Below, piece after piece: positions 44,906-54,107 of a stretch of DNA of 64,000 nt (its first letter is position 1; each line of letters opens with the position of its first letter). The position numbers were made by a program, and so were the translations under genes. Origin of the DNA: Sediminibacterium sp. (GTDB lineage: Bacteria; Bacteroidota; Bacteroidia; Chitinophagales; Chitinophagaceae); contig JAGOAO010000002.1 of NCBI GenBank assembly GCA_017983845.1, forward strand, positions 62,001 to 126,000. Reading direction: 5' to 3'. The notes beneath the pieces were generated by a model. The model searched no databases. It saw only the letters and a list, made by a program, of their open reading frames with translations, and had not been told where the DNA came from.

Positions 44906-44999
44906 GGCAGGCTACTCACATCGCACCGCTCAACCGCCTATCCTTGCTGTATTCCTACCCTGGGGAGGTTCAGCAGGAGCTGGTCGTGTAAGACCTGCC
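44906..44999 (-). ncRNA. ffs: Signal recognition particle RNA (small bacterial type)
   Basis: The minus strand holds about 94 bases beginning GGCAGG (44999-44994) and ending CCTGCC (44911-44906), which pair. The apical domain reads CCCAGGGTAGGAATACAGCA, giving the SRP domain IV pattern AGG-GGAA-AGCA: a GGAA tetraloop and the asymmetric AGCA bulge that bind the Ffh M domain. A run of T follows the 3' end, and TACCTTCG lies just upstream as a possible -7 element. It fits the 4.5S-like SRP RNA in size. Coordinates of the ends are good to a few bases. Short open frames across it are not real genes. Confidence 0.86.
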
Positions 45000-45031
45000 G
45001 GTGCGAAGGTAGTAAAAACACATCGTTTTTC

Positions 45032-46297
45032 CTACCAATTTTGTATCGAATTCAGGCTGGAAAATCCAATAATTTGGTCATACCTGCTACCCGCTACCCT
45101 GTAATAAACAAAAATGGTGTAGCTATTCTCTGTCTCCCAATGATCCCCCTCTGTCCACATAAAATCATGCATTGGATTAGGTGATTGATCCGCCCTTAGG
45201 ATATAATTGTAACTATAATAACCTTGCTTCAATTGTAGCCATTTTTCATATTGCCCTTTCGCATTATTCCATTGCATACGGGCATTCGAATCTAATTGGT
45301 TCCCCGTGAGTGCACCAGCTAAATAAAGCGTTTTGTCTTGGTATGGGATTCCATTTTTGGGAAGATAAGTAAACAAGACATGGGCATAGTCATTTTGATC
45401 CTCATTTCTGATGGACTCTGAATTGCTAATGATAAATTGTCCATTCAAGTCCTTAAAAGTATAATATGGAATGGTCGTTCTTGATTGATCTGGCTTTAAA
45501 ATGATATTTGTACCTGTACCCAATTGTTGAATCTGCGCAATACGATCGGTTTTAAATCTTAGATTTTGTAAGTCTAACCAACGGGCTTCTTTCCCTGCAG
45601 GAAAAACAAAATCCCTATCTGCATTGTACTCAATTTGATTGCCTCTAATAAAACTTGGAGCATTAGAAATCAACAAGTCATTGAACCTGGTATTTTGAAG
45701 TACAGCAACCTGTAATCGTTCAGGCTGAAGAAAATTAATTTTCTTCACATCTAATGCTACTTGTATTTTTTGATGTGATTTTGAAATAGTACCATCAAAT
45801 GGTTCTTGGATACTTGCTGCAATGGGCACATCCTGCTCTATGACAAAAAATCGTTTGGTAAAAACAAGTTCATTGCCCCTCCCTTGTTTATACACTTTCA
45901 TCAAATAATTCCCCGACTTGGTGGGTCTACAAGATGCTGTTGGGAAACTAAAGCTATAATGATAATAAGACTGTTGTGCAATAGATGAAATGGTGTAGTC
46001 TCTAATATTGTTTTGAGTGAGGCCTCTGATATAGTCAAATGGATTTAAGGCCACAGGTTGCCAATGGATATCCATTAATTCTATGGTAAAATAATACTGT
46101 TGGTATTGCGCAGCTAAGTCATCAAACTGTATCAACAACTCCTCCTGTGTATTCAATCCAATGACAGGCAATGCCAATGGTTTCCCTTTAGGAAACACCA
46201 ACACTGTTTGAATATTGGGATCCAATATTTTATCCACTTGCCCATGCAACGGCAATACGAAAAAGTACAAACAAACAGGAAGTATCCACTTTGTCAT
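45032..46297 (-). CDS. Type IX secretion system plug protein (DUF5103)
   Basis: The 421-residue protein starts with a signal peptide (MTKWILPVCLYFFVLPLHGQ). It matches the DUF5103 family, renamed T9SS plug after the structure of the Flavobacterium SprA translocon, where it closes the periplasmic end of the pore. Typical blocks are FDDLAAQYQQYYFTIELMDIHWQPVALNPFDYIRG, YYHYSFSFPTASCRPTKSGNYLMKVYKQG and YDAHVLFTYLPK-like strands rich in Tyr. No other T9SS component is in the window. Its presence implies a type IX system elsewhere in the genome. Confidence 0.88.
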   Translation of the reverse strand: MTKWILPVCLYFFVLPLHGQVDKILDPNIQTVLVFPKGKPLALPVIGLNTQEELLIQFDDLAAQYQQYYFTIELMDIHWQPVALNPFDYIRGLTQNNIRDYTISSIAQQSYYHYSFSFPTASCRPTKSGNYLMKVYKQGRGNELVFTKRFFVIEQDVPIAASIQEPFDGTISKSHQKIQVALDVKKINFLQPERLQVAVLQNTRFNDLLISNAPSFIRGNQIEYNADRDFVFPAGKEARWLDLQNLRFKTDRIAQIQQLGTGTNIILKPDQSRTTIPYYTFKDLNGQFIISNSESIRNEDQNDYAHVLFTYLPKNGIPYQDKTLYLAGALTGNQLDSNARMQWNNAKGQYEKWLQLKQGYYSYNYILRADQSPNPMHDFMWTEGDHWETENSYTIFVYYRVAGSRYDQIIGFSSLNSIQNW

Positions 46298-46361
46298 AGT
46301 TAGTTGTTTACATCAACGAAACTAAGTTGAAACTGCTAATTATAAAGATAAAAAACTAGAT

Positions 46362-47567
46362 TTGATTAAAATTAACAGGTTGAATACTGCATTTGAAATA
46401 GCTAAGAGGATAAGTTTTTATAAACAAAAAAACTACACTAGATTTATAGTCAGACTATCTATCGCAGCAACCGCTATCAGTGTGGCCGCTATTTTATTGA
46501 CTTTTTCAATTGTCAACGGTTTTCAATCCACCATCAGCAATAAAGTGTATTCCTTTTGGGGACATATTCAAATTGCATCCGTGAATGGAAACACTTTAAG
46601 TGAGAATCCAAATTTCCTCCAACAAATTAAATCCATTCCGGAGATACAATCTGCATCACCCTACTTGAATCAAACAATGGTCTTAGCCAAGGATATTGAA
46701 ATAGAAGGGCTGAATGCCAAGGGCATTGCAGATTTTACAATGATACCAAATTTAAGCAAAGGAAGGTGTATTCAAACGGATCCCCAAACTAGCGCTAAAG
46801 AAATTGTACTTTCAAAATTAATTGCCACTAAATTACATATTGACACGGGTGACCAAGTTAAACTCTACGTTTTACAAAACGGGGCCGTGCAAGAAAGGAA
46901 ATTGATTGTGGTTGGGTTGTTTCACACAGGCATTGAGGAATATGATTTAAGGAATGTATTTGTTGATCTTAAATTATTACAACAACTCATTCAGGAGCCT
47001 AGTGCTATTACTGGCTACCAGATTGACTTAAAGGACATCAACACGATTGATAGAACACAGGAAAAATTACAAAGCAGCTTGCCAGAAAACTGGGTCAGTA
47101 GCGCAAGCGCAGATGTGTATCCACAATTATTTGATTGGATTAAAGTACAAAGTATCAATAGGAATATCACAATAGTCATTATGTTATTCATTGCCATCGT
47201 CAATTTAATCACTTGCTTATTGATCTTAATTCTGGAGCGTGTTCCAATGATAGGAGGCTTGACCGCAATGGGGGCTTCACATCAAATGATTCGTAAAGTA
47301 TTTGTGTACCAAGCAAGTTTCATCACTTGGATGGGCATTGGATTTGGTGTATTTCTTGGTCTAGGCATTTCTTTAATTCAATTAAAATTCCAATGGATTC
47401 ATTTAGACGAATCTGCCTATTTAATTGATGTGCTGCCCATTCTGATTGATCCATTACAAGTGCTGGGCGTGATTGTGGGAACTGCACTCCTGAGTTATTT
47501 ATCTTTTTTAATCCCTACTATTTGGATTAAGAAAATGAGTCCCGCAAAAGCAGTTCGATTTGATTAA
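46362..47567 (+). CDS. FtsX/LolC-type ABC transporter permease
   Basis: The 401-residue protein has a membrane helix near residue 30, a periplasmic MacB_PCD-like domain (about 55-230) and three C-terminal helices of the FtsX domain (from about 265: IVIMLFIAIVNLITCLLILILERVPMIGGLTAMGASHQMI). It is of the lipoprotein-releasing or lipid-export type; the cognate ATPase is not adjacent. No ATG lies near the N-terminus: translation probably starts at TTG 46362 or at TTG 46380 (MNTAFEIAKRISFY), the latter fitting family N-termini. The last 4 bases overlap the convergent methyltransferase gene. Confidence 0.85.
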   Translation: MIKINRLNTAFEIAKRISFYKQKNYTRFIVRLSIAATAISVAAILLTFSIVNGFQSTISNKVYSFWGHIQIASVNGNTLSENPNFLQQIKSIPEIQSASPYLNQTMVLAKDIEIEGLNAKGIADFTMIPNLSKGRCIQTDPQTSAKEIVLSKLIATKLHIDTGDQVKLYVLQNGAVQERKLIVVGLFHTGIEEYDLRNVFVDLKLLQQLIQEPSAITGYQIDLKDINTIDRTQEKLQSSLPENWVSSASADVYPQLFDWIKVQSINRNITIVIMLFIAIVNLITCLLILILERVPMIGGLTAMGASHQMIRKVFVYQASFITWMGIGFGVFLGLGISLIQLKFQWIHLDESAYLIDVLPILIDPLQVLGVIVGTALLSYLSFLIPTIWIKKMSPAKAVRFD

Positions 47568-48289
47568 TGTTGCCAGTTGGCTAGCATAATTCCTGCCGCG
47601 ACTGCCGCGTTTAAAGATTCGGCTTCTCCATATTTAGGAATCGTAATAGGATCTGTTATCAATGAAAGCAATGGCTTACGGATTCCTTTGGATTCATTAC
47701 CAATCATCAGAATACCCTCTTTTGAAAGTTTCGTTGCTTGAATCGGTTTTCCCTCCAATACAGCTCCGTAGATAGGTACTGGACAGGCATTCAATACTTC
47801 TGGCAAATCTGCGACCAACACATTTACCCTCAATATACTTCCCATGGTACTTTGCACTACTTTAGGATTGTAACAGCTTGCCGTATCAGCACTGACAACA
47901 ATTTGATCCAATCCAAACCAGTCAGCTGTTCGAATGATGGTTCCTAAATTGCCTGGATCCTGTATCCCATCTAAAACCAAGGTCAATTTGCCTTTGAATT
48001 GAATCGTCGCTTTTGTTTGTTTTTTTTCCACCAACGCCAATACCTGATTGCCCTTATACAATTGACTGATTTTATCCAATTCAAAATCGGCCACTTCGGT
48101 CACATAATGAGGCTTAAAAGGCTGATTTTGGATCCATTCATTTGTCGCATAAGCTTGACGAACCACCCAATCTGAAGCCATCAGCTCTTCCATCATCTTT
48201 GGTCCTTCTATGATAAAAACAGATTCTTCTGCCCAATGTTTTTTATGGGCGAAAGATTGAATATATTTGAGCTCATTCTTATTGATCAT
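47564..48289 (-). CDS. TrmH/SpoU-family RNA 2'-O-methyltransferase
   Basis: The protein (241 residues from MINKNELKYIQSF) has the SpoU substrate-binding N-terminal domain, and the three SPOUT motifs LVLDGIQDPGNLGTIIRTADWFG, GILMIGNESKGIR and PKYGEAESLNAAVAAGIMLANW. It methylates a ribose in tRNA or rRNA using S-adenosylmethionine; the target nucleotide cannot be told. In-frame ATGs at 48295 and 48289 are both possible, and the start region touches the divergent start at 48294. The further upstream frame to 48385 would overlap that gene and looks non-coding. Confidence 0.9.
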   Translation of the reverse strand: MINKNELKYIQSFAHKKHWAEESVFIIEGPKMMEELMASDWVVRQAYATNEWIQNQPFKPHYVTEVADFELDKISQLYKGNQVLALVEKKQTKATIQFKGKLTLVLDGIQDPGNLGTIIRTADWFGLDQIVVSADTASCYNPKVVQSTMGSILRVNVLVADLPEVLNACPVPIYGAVLEGKPIQATKLSKEGILMIGNESKGIRKPLLSLITDPITIPKYGEAESLNAAVAAGIMLANWQH

Positions 48290-48293
48290 TTTC

Positions 48294-50672
48294 ATGCAGT
48301 TAGGGAAAGTTAAAATTATTCGATTCTCCTCAAGTTTGAGTCTATTCAGCCTTTTATTTTTTTTAAATAGCTGCGCAGATTTCAAAAGGGCAGTCGTGCA
48401 TAATTATCCCAAGGAAAAGGCTTTTTTGTACAATAATAAAATCGTCATTAAAGACGCCCCTTCAAGGCATAGCGCAAAAGAATTGAGTATTGCTTTAGAT
48501 AATTACTGGGATGACAGTCTTAAAGTGCGCAAGATTCGCCAATATGGTTTTTTCAACACCATTGTTAAACCACAAAGCTATCAGCCAGAAAGGATGAGTA
48601 GAACCATTCAATACATGGCCAATTTTCTTGCAAAAGAAGGTTATCATCATCCTGTATTGACCCCAATTGTTACAACAGATACGGTAAAGAAAGAATGGAG
48701 AATAACGCTATCAATGCAAGTTGAGCTAAATAAGAAAACATTACTCGACACCATTACCTACCAATTGTCTGACCCGATTTTACAAGACATCGCTTTAAAA
48801 AATAGTAGTGCTAGTTATTTGCAAAAAGGACAGGCCTATTCTAATGAGGGTATCAACAATGAATTAGACAGACTCGTTGCTTTATTTAGATCTAGAGGTT
48901 TTTATAATTTCACTAAAGAAAAAATATTTGCGGAAGTAGATACGATCGATGCAAGTTTAATGACTTTAAGTCTTGACCCTTTGAGTCAAATTACGCAGGT
49001 CACTGAAGCAAAAGAAAAGAAAAACCAAAATCCAAGTTGGAAAATTAGTTTTCAATTAAGAAACCTAACAAAGGGTACTACCAAGCCTTATGTGATTGGT
49101 CAACAATTATTTTATAGTGATGTTGCCGTTTTGGACAATCCAGACACTTTACTTTTACATCCCCCGGTACAAAGAGATAGCCTAGCCAATTTGATTCACT
49201 TGTACACGATCCCAAAGTTTAAATCCTCCTTATTCAAAGAACAAACTTTTATCCAAAAAGGCAGTCCATTTAATGAGACGAGTTATTATCAAACCTTAAA
49301 TAGATTCAGTAGTCTTGGTGCATGGCAGCAAATTGATGCAAGAACCACTTTAGTCAACGACAGTGTTTACTTACATTATTTTTTAGTGCCTAATATGAGG
49401 AGGAGTTTCAATTTTGATATTGAAGGCAGTAAGAACACAGCACAAATTGGATCTGGCAATTTATTAGGCCTCTCTACCAATTTAACTTACAGAGATAAAA
49501 ATGTGCAGAGAAAAGCCATCCCTTCTATTACCAGCTTGAGATTTGGCGTGGAATTAAACTTGAATCCGGACGAAAAAGTTACCCAAACTTTATTGTGGAA
49601 CATAGGACAAACTTATAGTTTCCCTAATTTGCTTTTGCCTTTTGTAAAAAAAGAAGCAAAGCCGAATCTGAATGTGAAAACTAATTTTTCTTTGTATAGC
49701 TCCTATATGGATCGACTAGATTACTACCAATTAAAATCTTTTACAACCAATTGGGGTTATGAGTGGAAAAAAGTAAAAAATGGCAGGGAACAGGTCATCA
49801 ATTATCGCCCAATGAATATTGAGTTGTACCAATTGAATAAGTTTTCAAAATTGGATAGCCTACTCATTTTAAATCCATTTTTACGCTCTTCATTCAATGA
49901 AGGCAATGTAGTCAGTCAAACAATCAATTATACCAATATGGGCGCATCGTCTAAAAACGCCCACCAACAATCTTATTTAAGACTAGGTATAGAAGAAGCA
50001 GGAGGATTATTAGGACTCAATGAAAAATTTAATCAAGACTTATATCGTTATATCAAATTAGAGGCAGAATACCGATCTACTTATAAATACCCCAATACTG
50101 AAATTGCTTGGAGAATCATGGGTGGATGGGGCAACAATTACAGCAACAATGCCAAGTTAAGCGGACAATTGCCCTTCTTTAAACAGTTCACTGCTGGAGG
50201 ACCTTATAGTATGCGTGCATGGGGCCTTAGACAACTAGGCTTAGGTAGTTCTACTTTTTATGACACCAGTGCTCAACGTCAAAATTTTGACCGATTTGGT
50301 GATCTCCAATTAGAAGCGAATTTTGAATACCGATTTACTTTATTACAACTAGGTTCTTACAAAATTGGTTCTGCACTTTTTGCAGATATGGGTAATATTT
50401 GGAACACCCGCGATTTAGGCAATGATCCAAATGCAGGTTTTAAACTGGATCGATTGTACAAGGATCTTGCCATTGGCATTGGAACCGGACTAAGATTAGA
50501 TTTTGACTATTTCATTATCCGAATCGACTATGCAATGAAGATGAAAGACCCTACCAGGTCCTACAATAATGGATGGTTAGATTTTGGTAACATGAAATGG
50601 ACCGAGGTGAAGCCCAATGGATTAAGGGTCAATAATTATGCTTGGCAATTTGGGATAGGACTACCCTTCTAA
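48294..50672 (+). CDS. BamA/TamA-family lipoprotein barrel (TamL-like)
   Basis: The 792-residue protein begins with a lipoprotein signal (SLFSLLFFLNSCADF, lipobox ending LNSC), continues with POTRA-like segments (residues about 40-370) and ends in an Omp85 barrel with GGPYSMRAWGLRQLG and a C-terminal aromatic (FGIGLPF). A lipidated TamA homologue (TamL) is typical of Bacteroidota and works with TamB in envelope assembly; the assignment is by domain order. ATG 48294 is chosen because the lipobox then sits at the right distance. The stop overlaps truB by 12 bases. Confidence 0.86.
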   Translation: MQLGKVKIIRFSSSLSLFSLLFFLNSCADFKRAVVHNYPKEKAFLYNNKIVIKDAPSRHSAKELSIALDNYWDDSLKVRKIRQYGFFNTIVKPQSYQPERMSRTIQYMANFLAKEGYHHPVLTPIVTTDTVKKEWRITLSMQVELNKKTLLDTITYQLSDPILQDIALKNSSASYLQKGQAYSNEGINNELDRLVALFRSRGFYNFTKEKIFAEVDTIDASLMTLSLDPLSQITQVTEAKEKKNQNPSWKISFQLRNLTKGTTKPYVIGQQLFYSDVAVLDNPDTLLLHPPVQRDSLANLIHLYTIPKFKSSLFKEQTFIQKGSPFNETSYYQTLNRFSSLGAWQQIDARTTLVNDSVYLHYFLVPNMRRSFNFDIEGSKNTAQIGSGNLLGLSTNLTYRDKNVQRKAIPSITSLRFGVELNLNPDEKVTQTLLWNIGQTYSFPNLLLPFVKKEAKPNLNVKTNFSLYSSYMDRLDYYQLKSFTTNWGYEWKKVKNGREQVINYRPMNIELYQLNKFSKLDSLLILNPFLRSSFNEGNVVSQTINYTNMGASSKNAHQQSYLRLGIEEAGGLLGLNEKFNQDLYRYIKLEAEYRSTYKYPNTEIAWRIMGGWGNNYSNNAKLSGQLPFFKQFTAGGPYSMRAWGLRQLGLGSSTFYDTSAQRQNFDRFGDLQLEANFEYRFTLLQLGSYKIGSALFADMGNIWNTRDLGNDPNAGFKLDRLYKDLAIGIGTGLRLDFDYFIIRIDYAMKMKDPTRSYNNGWLDFGNMKWTEVKPNGLRVNNYAWQFGIGLPF

Positions 50673-51365
50673 TAAATCGTTGATTTCTTTTTCTAAATCC
50701 TCCCACTGTATTGCATCTTCAACATTGAATGCGCCAATCTTTGTTCTTCTAAGACCACTCATATAAGCGCCTACACCAAGTGCTTGACCAAAATCATGCA
50801 CCAAGCTTCTAATATAGGTTCCTGTAGAACAAACGACCCTAAACTCTACTGTAGGTAAATCGATTTTGGTAATCTCAAATGCTTCAATGGTGATTTGTCT
50901 TGGATCTACTTTTACTTCGATGCCTTGACGTGCGGATTCGTACAACCGCTTTCCATCTTTTTTAATGGCAGAATGTTGAGGAGGCATTTGAAAAATAGTG
51001 CCAATAAATTGTTGGGTTGTTTCTAAAATTTTCGATGCTGTAATTGAATCGATGGATTTAAAGTTTTCAGGTTCCTGCTCTAGGTCATAGGAAGCTGTAG
51101 TTGCACCAAGCACTAAACTGCCTGTGTATTCTTTGATCATCCCCATATAGTCATTGATCTGCTTGGTATACTTTCCTGTACAAATGATCAACAAGCCAGT
51201 GGCCAATGGATCCAATGTGCCGGCATGCCCTACTTTCATAATCCGAGTAAGCCATCTTACTTTCTTGACCATGTCAAAAGAAGTCCAATGCAATGGCTTG
51301 TCTATCAGCAATGCTTTACCCTCTAAAAAAGGGGTAAGTGCTGGAGGAATGGGCTTTTGTCGCAT
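50661..51365 (-). CDS. truB: tRNA pseudouridine synthase B
   Basis: TruB (234 residues) makes pseudouridine 55 in the T-loop of tRNA. The catalytic Asp is in KVGHAGTLDPLATGLLIICTGK, with KPLHWTSFDMVKKVRW, QMPPQHSAIKKDGKRLYESARQG and VVCSTGTYIRSLVHDFGQALG also conserved. It lacks a C-terminal PUA domain, giving a short form as in many Bacteroidota. It starts 19 nt after proS and probably follows it in one transcript. Confidence 0.96.
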   Translation of the reverse strand: MRQKPIPPALTPFLEGKALLIDKPLHWTSFDMVKKVRWLTRIMKVGHAGTLDPLATGLLIICTGKYTKQINDYMGMIKEYTGSLVLGATTASYDLEQEPENFKSIDSITASKILETTQQFIGTIFQMPPQHSAIKKDGKRLYESARQGIEVKVDPRQITIEAFEITKIDLPTVEFRVVCSTGTYIRSLVHDFGQALGVGAYMSGLRRTKIGAFNVEDAIQWEDLEKEINDLLEG

Positions 51366-51384
51366 ACTACTATTTACTTAAAAA

Positions 51385-52863
51385 CTAATAAGCACGCGCG
51401 AATAAAACTCTTTGTACAGAAGGATTTCCAGTCAAGATACATACACCAGCTTCTTGTTCGTTGTTCAAAGGAATACAACGAATGGTTGCCTTCGTCATCT
51501 CTTTAATCTTTTCTTCTGTCTCTGGTGTTCCATCCCAATGTGCTGAAACAAAACCAGCCTTGGTATCAAGTACTGAAACAAAATCTTCCCAACGATCTAC
51601 TTTTGTGATATGATCGTCTCTATATTGTTTAGCACGATTGAATAAATTAGATTGAATATCTAATAGTAATTGAGTCACTGTCTCAGTGATCCCATCCATT
51701 GATACAGTGGTTTTTTCTTTGGTATCACGACGTGCAATTTCTACTTGGTTGTTTTCCAAATCACGAGGCCCTACCGCAATTCTTACTGGCACCCCTTTTA
51801 ATTCGTATTCTGCAAATTTCCAACCTGGTCTTTGATTGTCTGAATCGTCGTATTTCACACGAATACCTGCCGCTTTAAAGGAAGCCACCATCACGTGTAC
51901 TTTTTCATCTAACAACGCTTTTTGTTCTTCGCCTTTAAAAATGGGCACAATCACTACTTGTAATGGTGCGATACGTGGAGGCAAAACCAATCCTTCGTCG
52001 TCACTATGCGTCATTACCAATCCTCCAATTAATCTTGTGCTCACACCCCAGCTAGTTGCCCATACATAATCTAAAGTATTGTTCTTATCACTGAATTTTA
52101 CGTCAAATGCTTTCGCAAAATTTTGACCTAAGAAATGCGATGTACCTGCTTGCAAAGCTTTTCCATCTTGCATCAAAGCCTCGATACAATATGTATCTTC
52201 TGCCCCTGCAAATCTTTCGTTGGGCGTTTTAACACCTTTAATCACAGGCATCGCCATCCAGTTTTCGGCAAAATCTGCATACACGTCTAACATCTTCACG
52301 GTCTCTCCTATTGCTTCTTCCTTAGTTGCGTGTGCAGTATGTCCTTCCTGCCATAAGAATTCAGCAGTCCTTAAAAACAATCTTGTCCTCATTTCCCAAC
52401 GCACCACATTCGCCCATTGATTCACTAATATTGGTAAATCACGGTAAGATTGAATCCAGGTTTTATAGGTGTTCCAAATAATGGCTTCACTAGTTGGACG
52501 AACAATTAATTCTTCTTCTAGCTTCGCTTCTGGATCCACCATTAGCTTGCCTTTGTTATTTGGATCTGTCTTTAAACGATAATGTGTCACAATCGCACAC
52601 TCTTTTGCAAAACCTTCTGCATTTTTCTCCTCCGCCTCAAATAAAGACTTAGGAACAAACAAAGGAAAATAAGCATTTTCATGCCCTGTATCCTTAAACA
52701 TTTTGTCTAAAGTTGCTTGCATATTTTCCCATAAAGCATAACCATATGGTTTGATCACCATACAGCCTCTTACTGCACTATAATCTGCAAGTGACCCTTT
52801 TAAAACTAGGTCGTTATACCACTGTGAATAGTCCTGCGCTCTTGAAGTTAAATCCTTTGCCAT
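51385..52863 (-). CDS. proS: Prolyl-tRNA synthetase, type 3 (no editing insertion)
   Basis: The 492-residue class II synthetase is the archaeal/eukaryotic-like short form without the INS editing domain. Conserved blocks are [73 protein letters not shown], the adenine-binding [22 protein letters not shown] and an anticodon-binding domain, with AY at the C-terminus (RVLFARAY). Divergent from the 52999 gene with 135 bases between them. Confidence 0.97.
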   Translation of the reverse strand: MAKDLTSRAQDYSQWYNDLVLKGSLADYSAVRGCMVIKPYGYALWENMQATLDKMFKDTGHENAYFPLFVPKSLFEAEEKNAEGFAKECAIVTHYRLKTDPNNKGKLMVDPEAKLEEELIVRPTSEAIIWNTYKTWIQSYRDLPILVNQWANVVRWEMRTRLFLRTAEFLWQEGHTAHATKEEAIGETVKMLDVYADFAENWMAMPVIKGVKTPNERFAGAEDTYCIEALMQDGKALQAGTSHFLGQNFAKAFDVKFSDKNNTLDYVWATSWGVSTRLIGGLVMTHSDDEGLVLPPRIAPLQVVIVPIFKGEEQKALLDEKVHVMVASFKAAGIRVKYDDSDNQRPGWKFAEYELKGVPVRIAVGPRDLENNQVEIARRDTKEKTTVSMDGITETVTQLLLDIQSNLFNRAKQYRDDHITKVDRWEDFVSVLDTKAGFVSAHWDGTPETEEKIKEMTKATIRCIPLNNEQEAGVCILTGNPSVQRVLFARAY

Positions 52864-52998
52864 TTTGTATTATTCTTAACATTTAAACTAGTAACAAAAC
52901 ATCTACGAAAAACGCTCTATGTTTTAAACTTTGTTACCTTTAGGATGTCAAATGTATGCTAAATCAGGGGCATATTAAAACCAAAAAATTGAACAGAT

Positions 52999-54063
52999 AT
53001 GAAAAAGCAAAGCAACCGATCCCTCATTGGGTTCAACGCCATCTTAGTATTGGCAATTAGTTTTTTCTTCACCAGCTGTACTAGCTTACAACAGACCACG
53101 ACTGCTGCAACAGACGATTTATACTACACCCCTTCAAAAGAGGCGGAGACAAGAACAGCATCTAAATACAATGCAGACGAGGAAATTGACTCTGTGGAAG
53201 CCGAATACCAAGAATATCAAAACTACCAAGACGACCGTTTTTTGAGACTCAAAGTAGCGAACAGAAACCGTTGGTCTAGCATCGACGATTATGGTTATTG
53301 GAATAACCCAAGTTTCAGCGTAGGTTTTGGCATGGGCTATGGCGGCTACGGAGGCTATAACTGGGGCGGATGGGATCCGTTTTGGAGCAACCGTTTTGGA
53401 TGGGCTGGCTATTATGGCGGATTCGGCGGAATCGGTTATGGTGGATTCGGTGGTTATGGTGGGTTTGGATATGATCCTTTCTGGGCAGGCAGCATGGGCT
53501 GGGGATACGATCCTTTCTTTGGTGGATTTGGATATAGTGGGTTTGGATTTGGTTATGGCGGTTATGGTGGATTCGGCTGGGGCGGATGGAATCCTTACTA
53601 TGCTGGCTACTGGAATCCTTACAGACCTATCTACTATGGCGGCGGGGTGAGCAATTTCCCAATGCAAAGAAATAATTATACACCTAGAGCCATGCAAACA
53701 AGTGCGCCTGCATTAGCTGCTTATAGAAACAACAGAACCTATAACAATGGAAATAATTTTTCAAATACGACCAATGGTGCTACACGTTATACAAGCAATC
53801 CAAACTTAAACAATGGTTTTGGTAATTTATTAAGACGTGTGACCAACAATAACAGCAATGCCAATCAAGCCAATAGCTTTGATCGACCTGCGCGTTATTT
53901 TAACAATGGCGGATTTAGCAATACCAATCAAAATAAAGCAAGTAGTACGACTCCAACTTATACTGCACCAAGTTCCAATAACAATGCTGGTGGCAGAAGC
54001 GGTGGTTTCAATAGTACAGGATCGGGCACTAGCTCTAGACCACCAAGAGGTGGCAACAAATAA
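52999..54063 (+). CDS. Gly/Tyr-rich surface lipoprotein of unknown function
   Basis: The 354-residue protein has a lipoprotein signal (ILVLAISFFFTSCTSL, lipobox FTSC). Residues about 110-215 are a low-complexity run of GGYGG, GFGG and WGGW units rich in Gly, Tyr, Phe and Trp; after it come Asn-rich segments (NNNSNANQAN) and a Gly/Ser/Arg tail. The composition resembles adhesive or phase-separating proteins and the T9SS-linked or biofilm proteins of Bacteroidota, but no catalytic domain is seen. It is followed 44 nt later by a FadL-like barrel and may share its transcript. TACCTTTA at 52935-52942 is a weak -7 candidate. Confidence 0.75.
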   Translation: MKKQSNRSLIGFNAILVLAISFFFTSCTSLQQTTTAATDDLYYTPSKEAETRTASKYNADEEIDSVEAEYQEYQNYQDDRFLRLKVANRNRWSSIDDYGYWNNPSFSVGFGMGYGGYGGYNWGGWDPFWSNRFGWAGYYGGFGGIGYGGFGGYGGFGYDPFWAGSMGWGYDPFFGGFGYSGFGFGYGGYGGFGWGGWNPYYAGYWNPYRPIYYGGGVSNFPMQRNNYTPRAMQTSAPALAAYRNNRTYNNGNNFSNTTNGATRYTSNPNLNNGFGNLLRRVTNNNSNANQANSFDRPARYFNNGGFSNTNQNKASSTTPTYTAPSSNNNAGGRSGGFNSTGSGTSSRPPRGGNK

Positions 54064-54107
54064 GCAAGAGCAGGATTTTTCTTTCAAACATTAAGTACAC
54101 AACCATT

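Noticed and set aside
44882..45184. Short plus-strand frames between the transaldolase and plug genes
   Set aside because: They run antisense to the SRP RNA and the end of the plug protein gene and show no protein-like features.
52864..52998. Possible leader peptide or attenuator upstream of proS
   Set aside because: Short frames in this gap contain no run of Pro codons, and there is no terminator hairpin.
53134..53697. A 187-codon minus-strand frame opposite the Gly/Tyr-rich gene
   Set aside because: Its Ile/Ser/Thr/Pro-rich sequence is the mirror of the repetitive Gly codons on the plus strand; the plus-strand protein has a proper lipoprotein signal.
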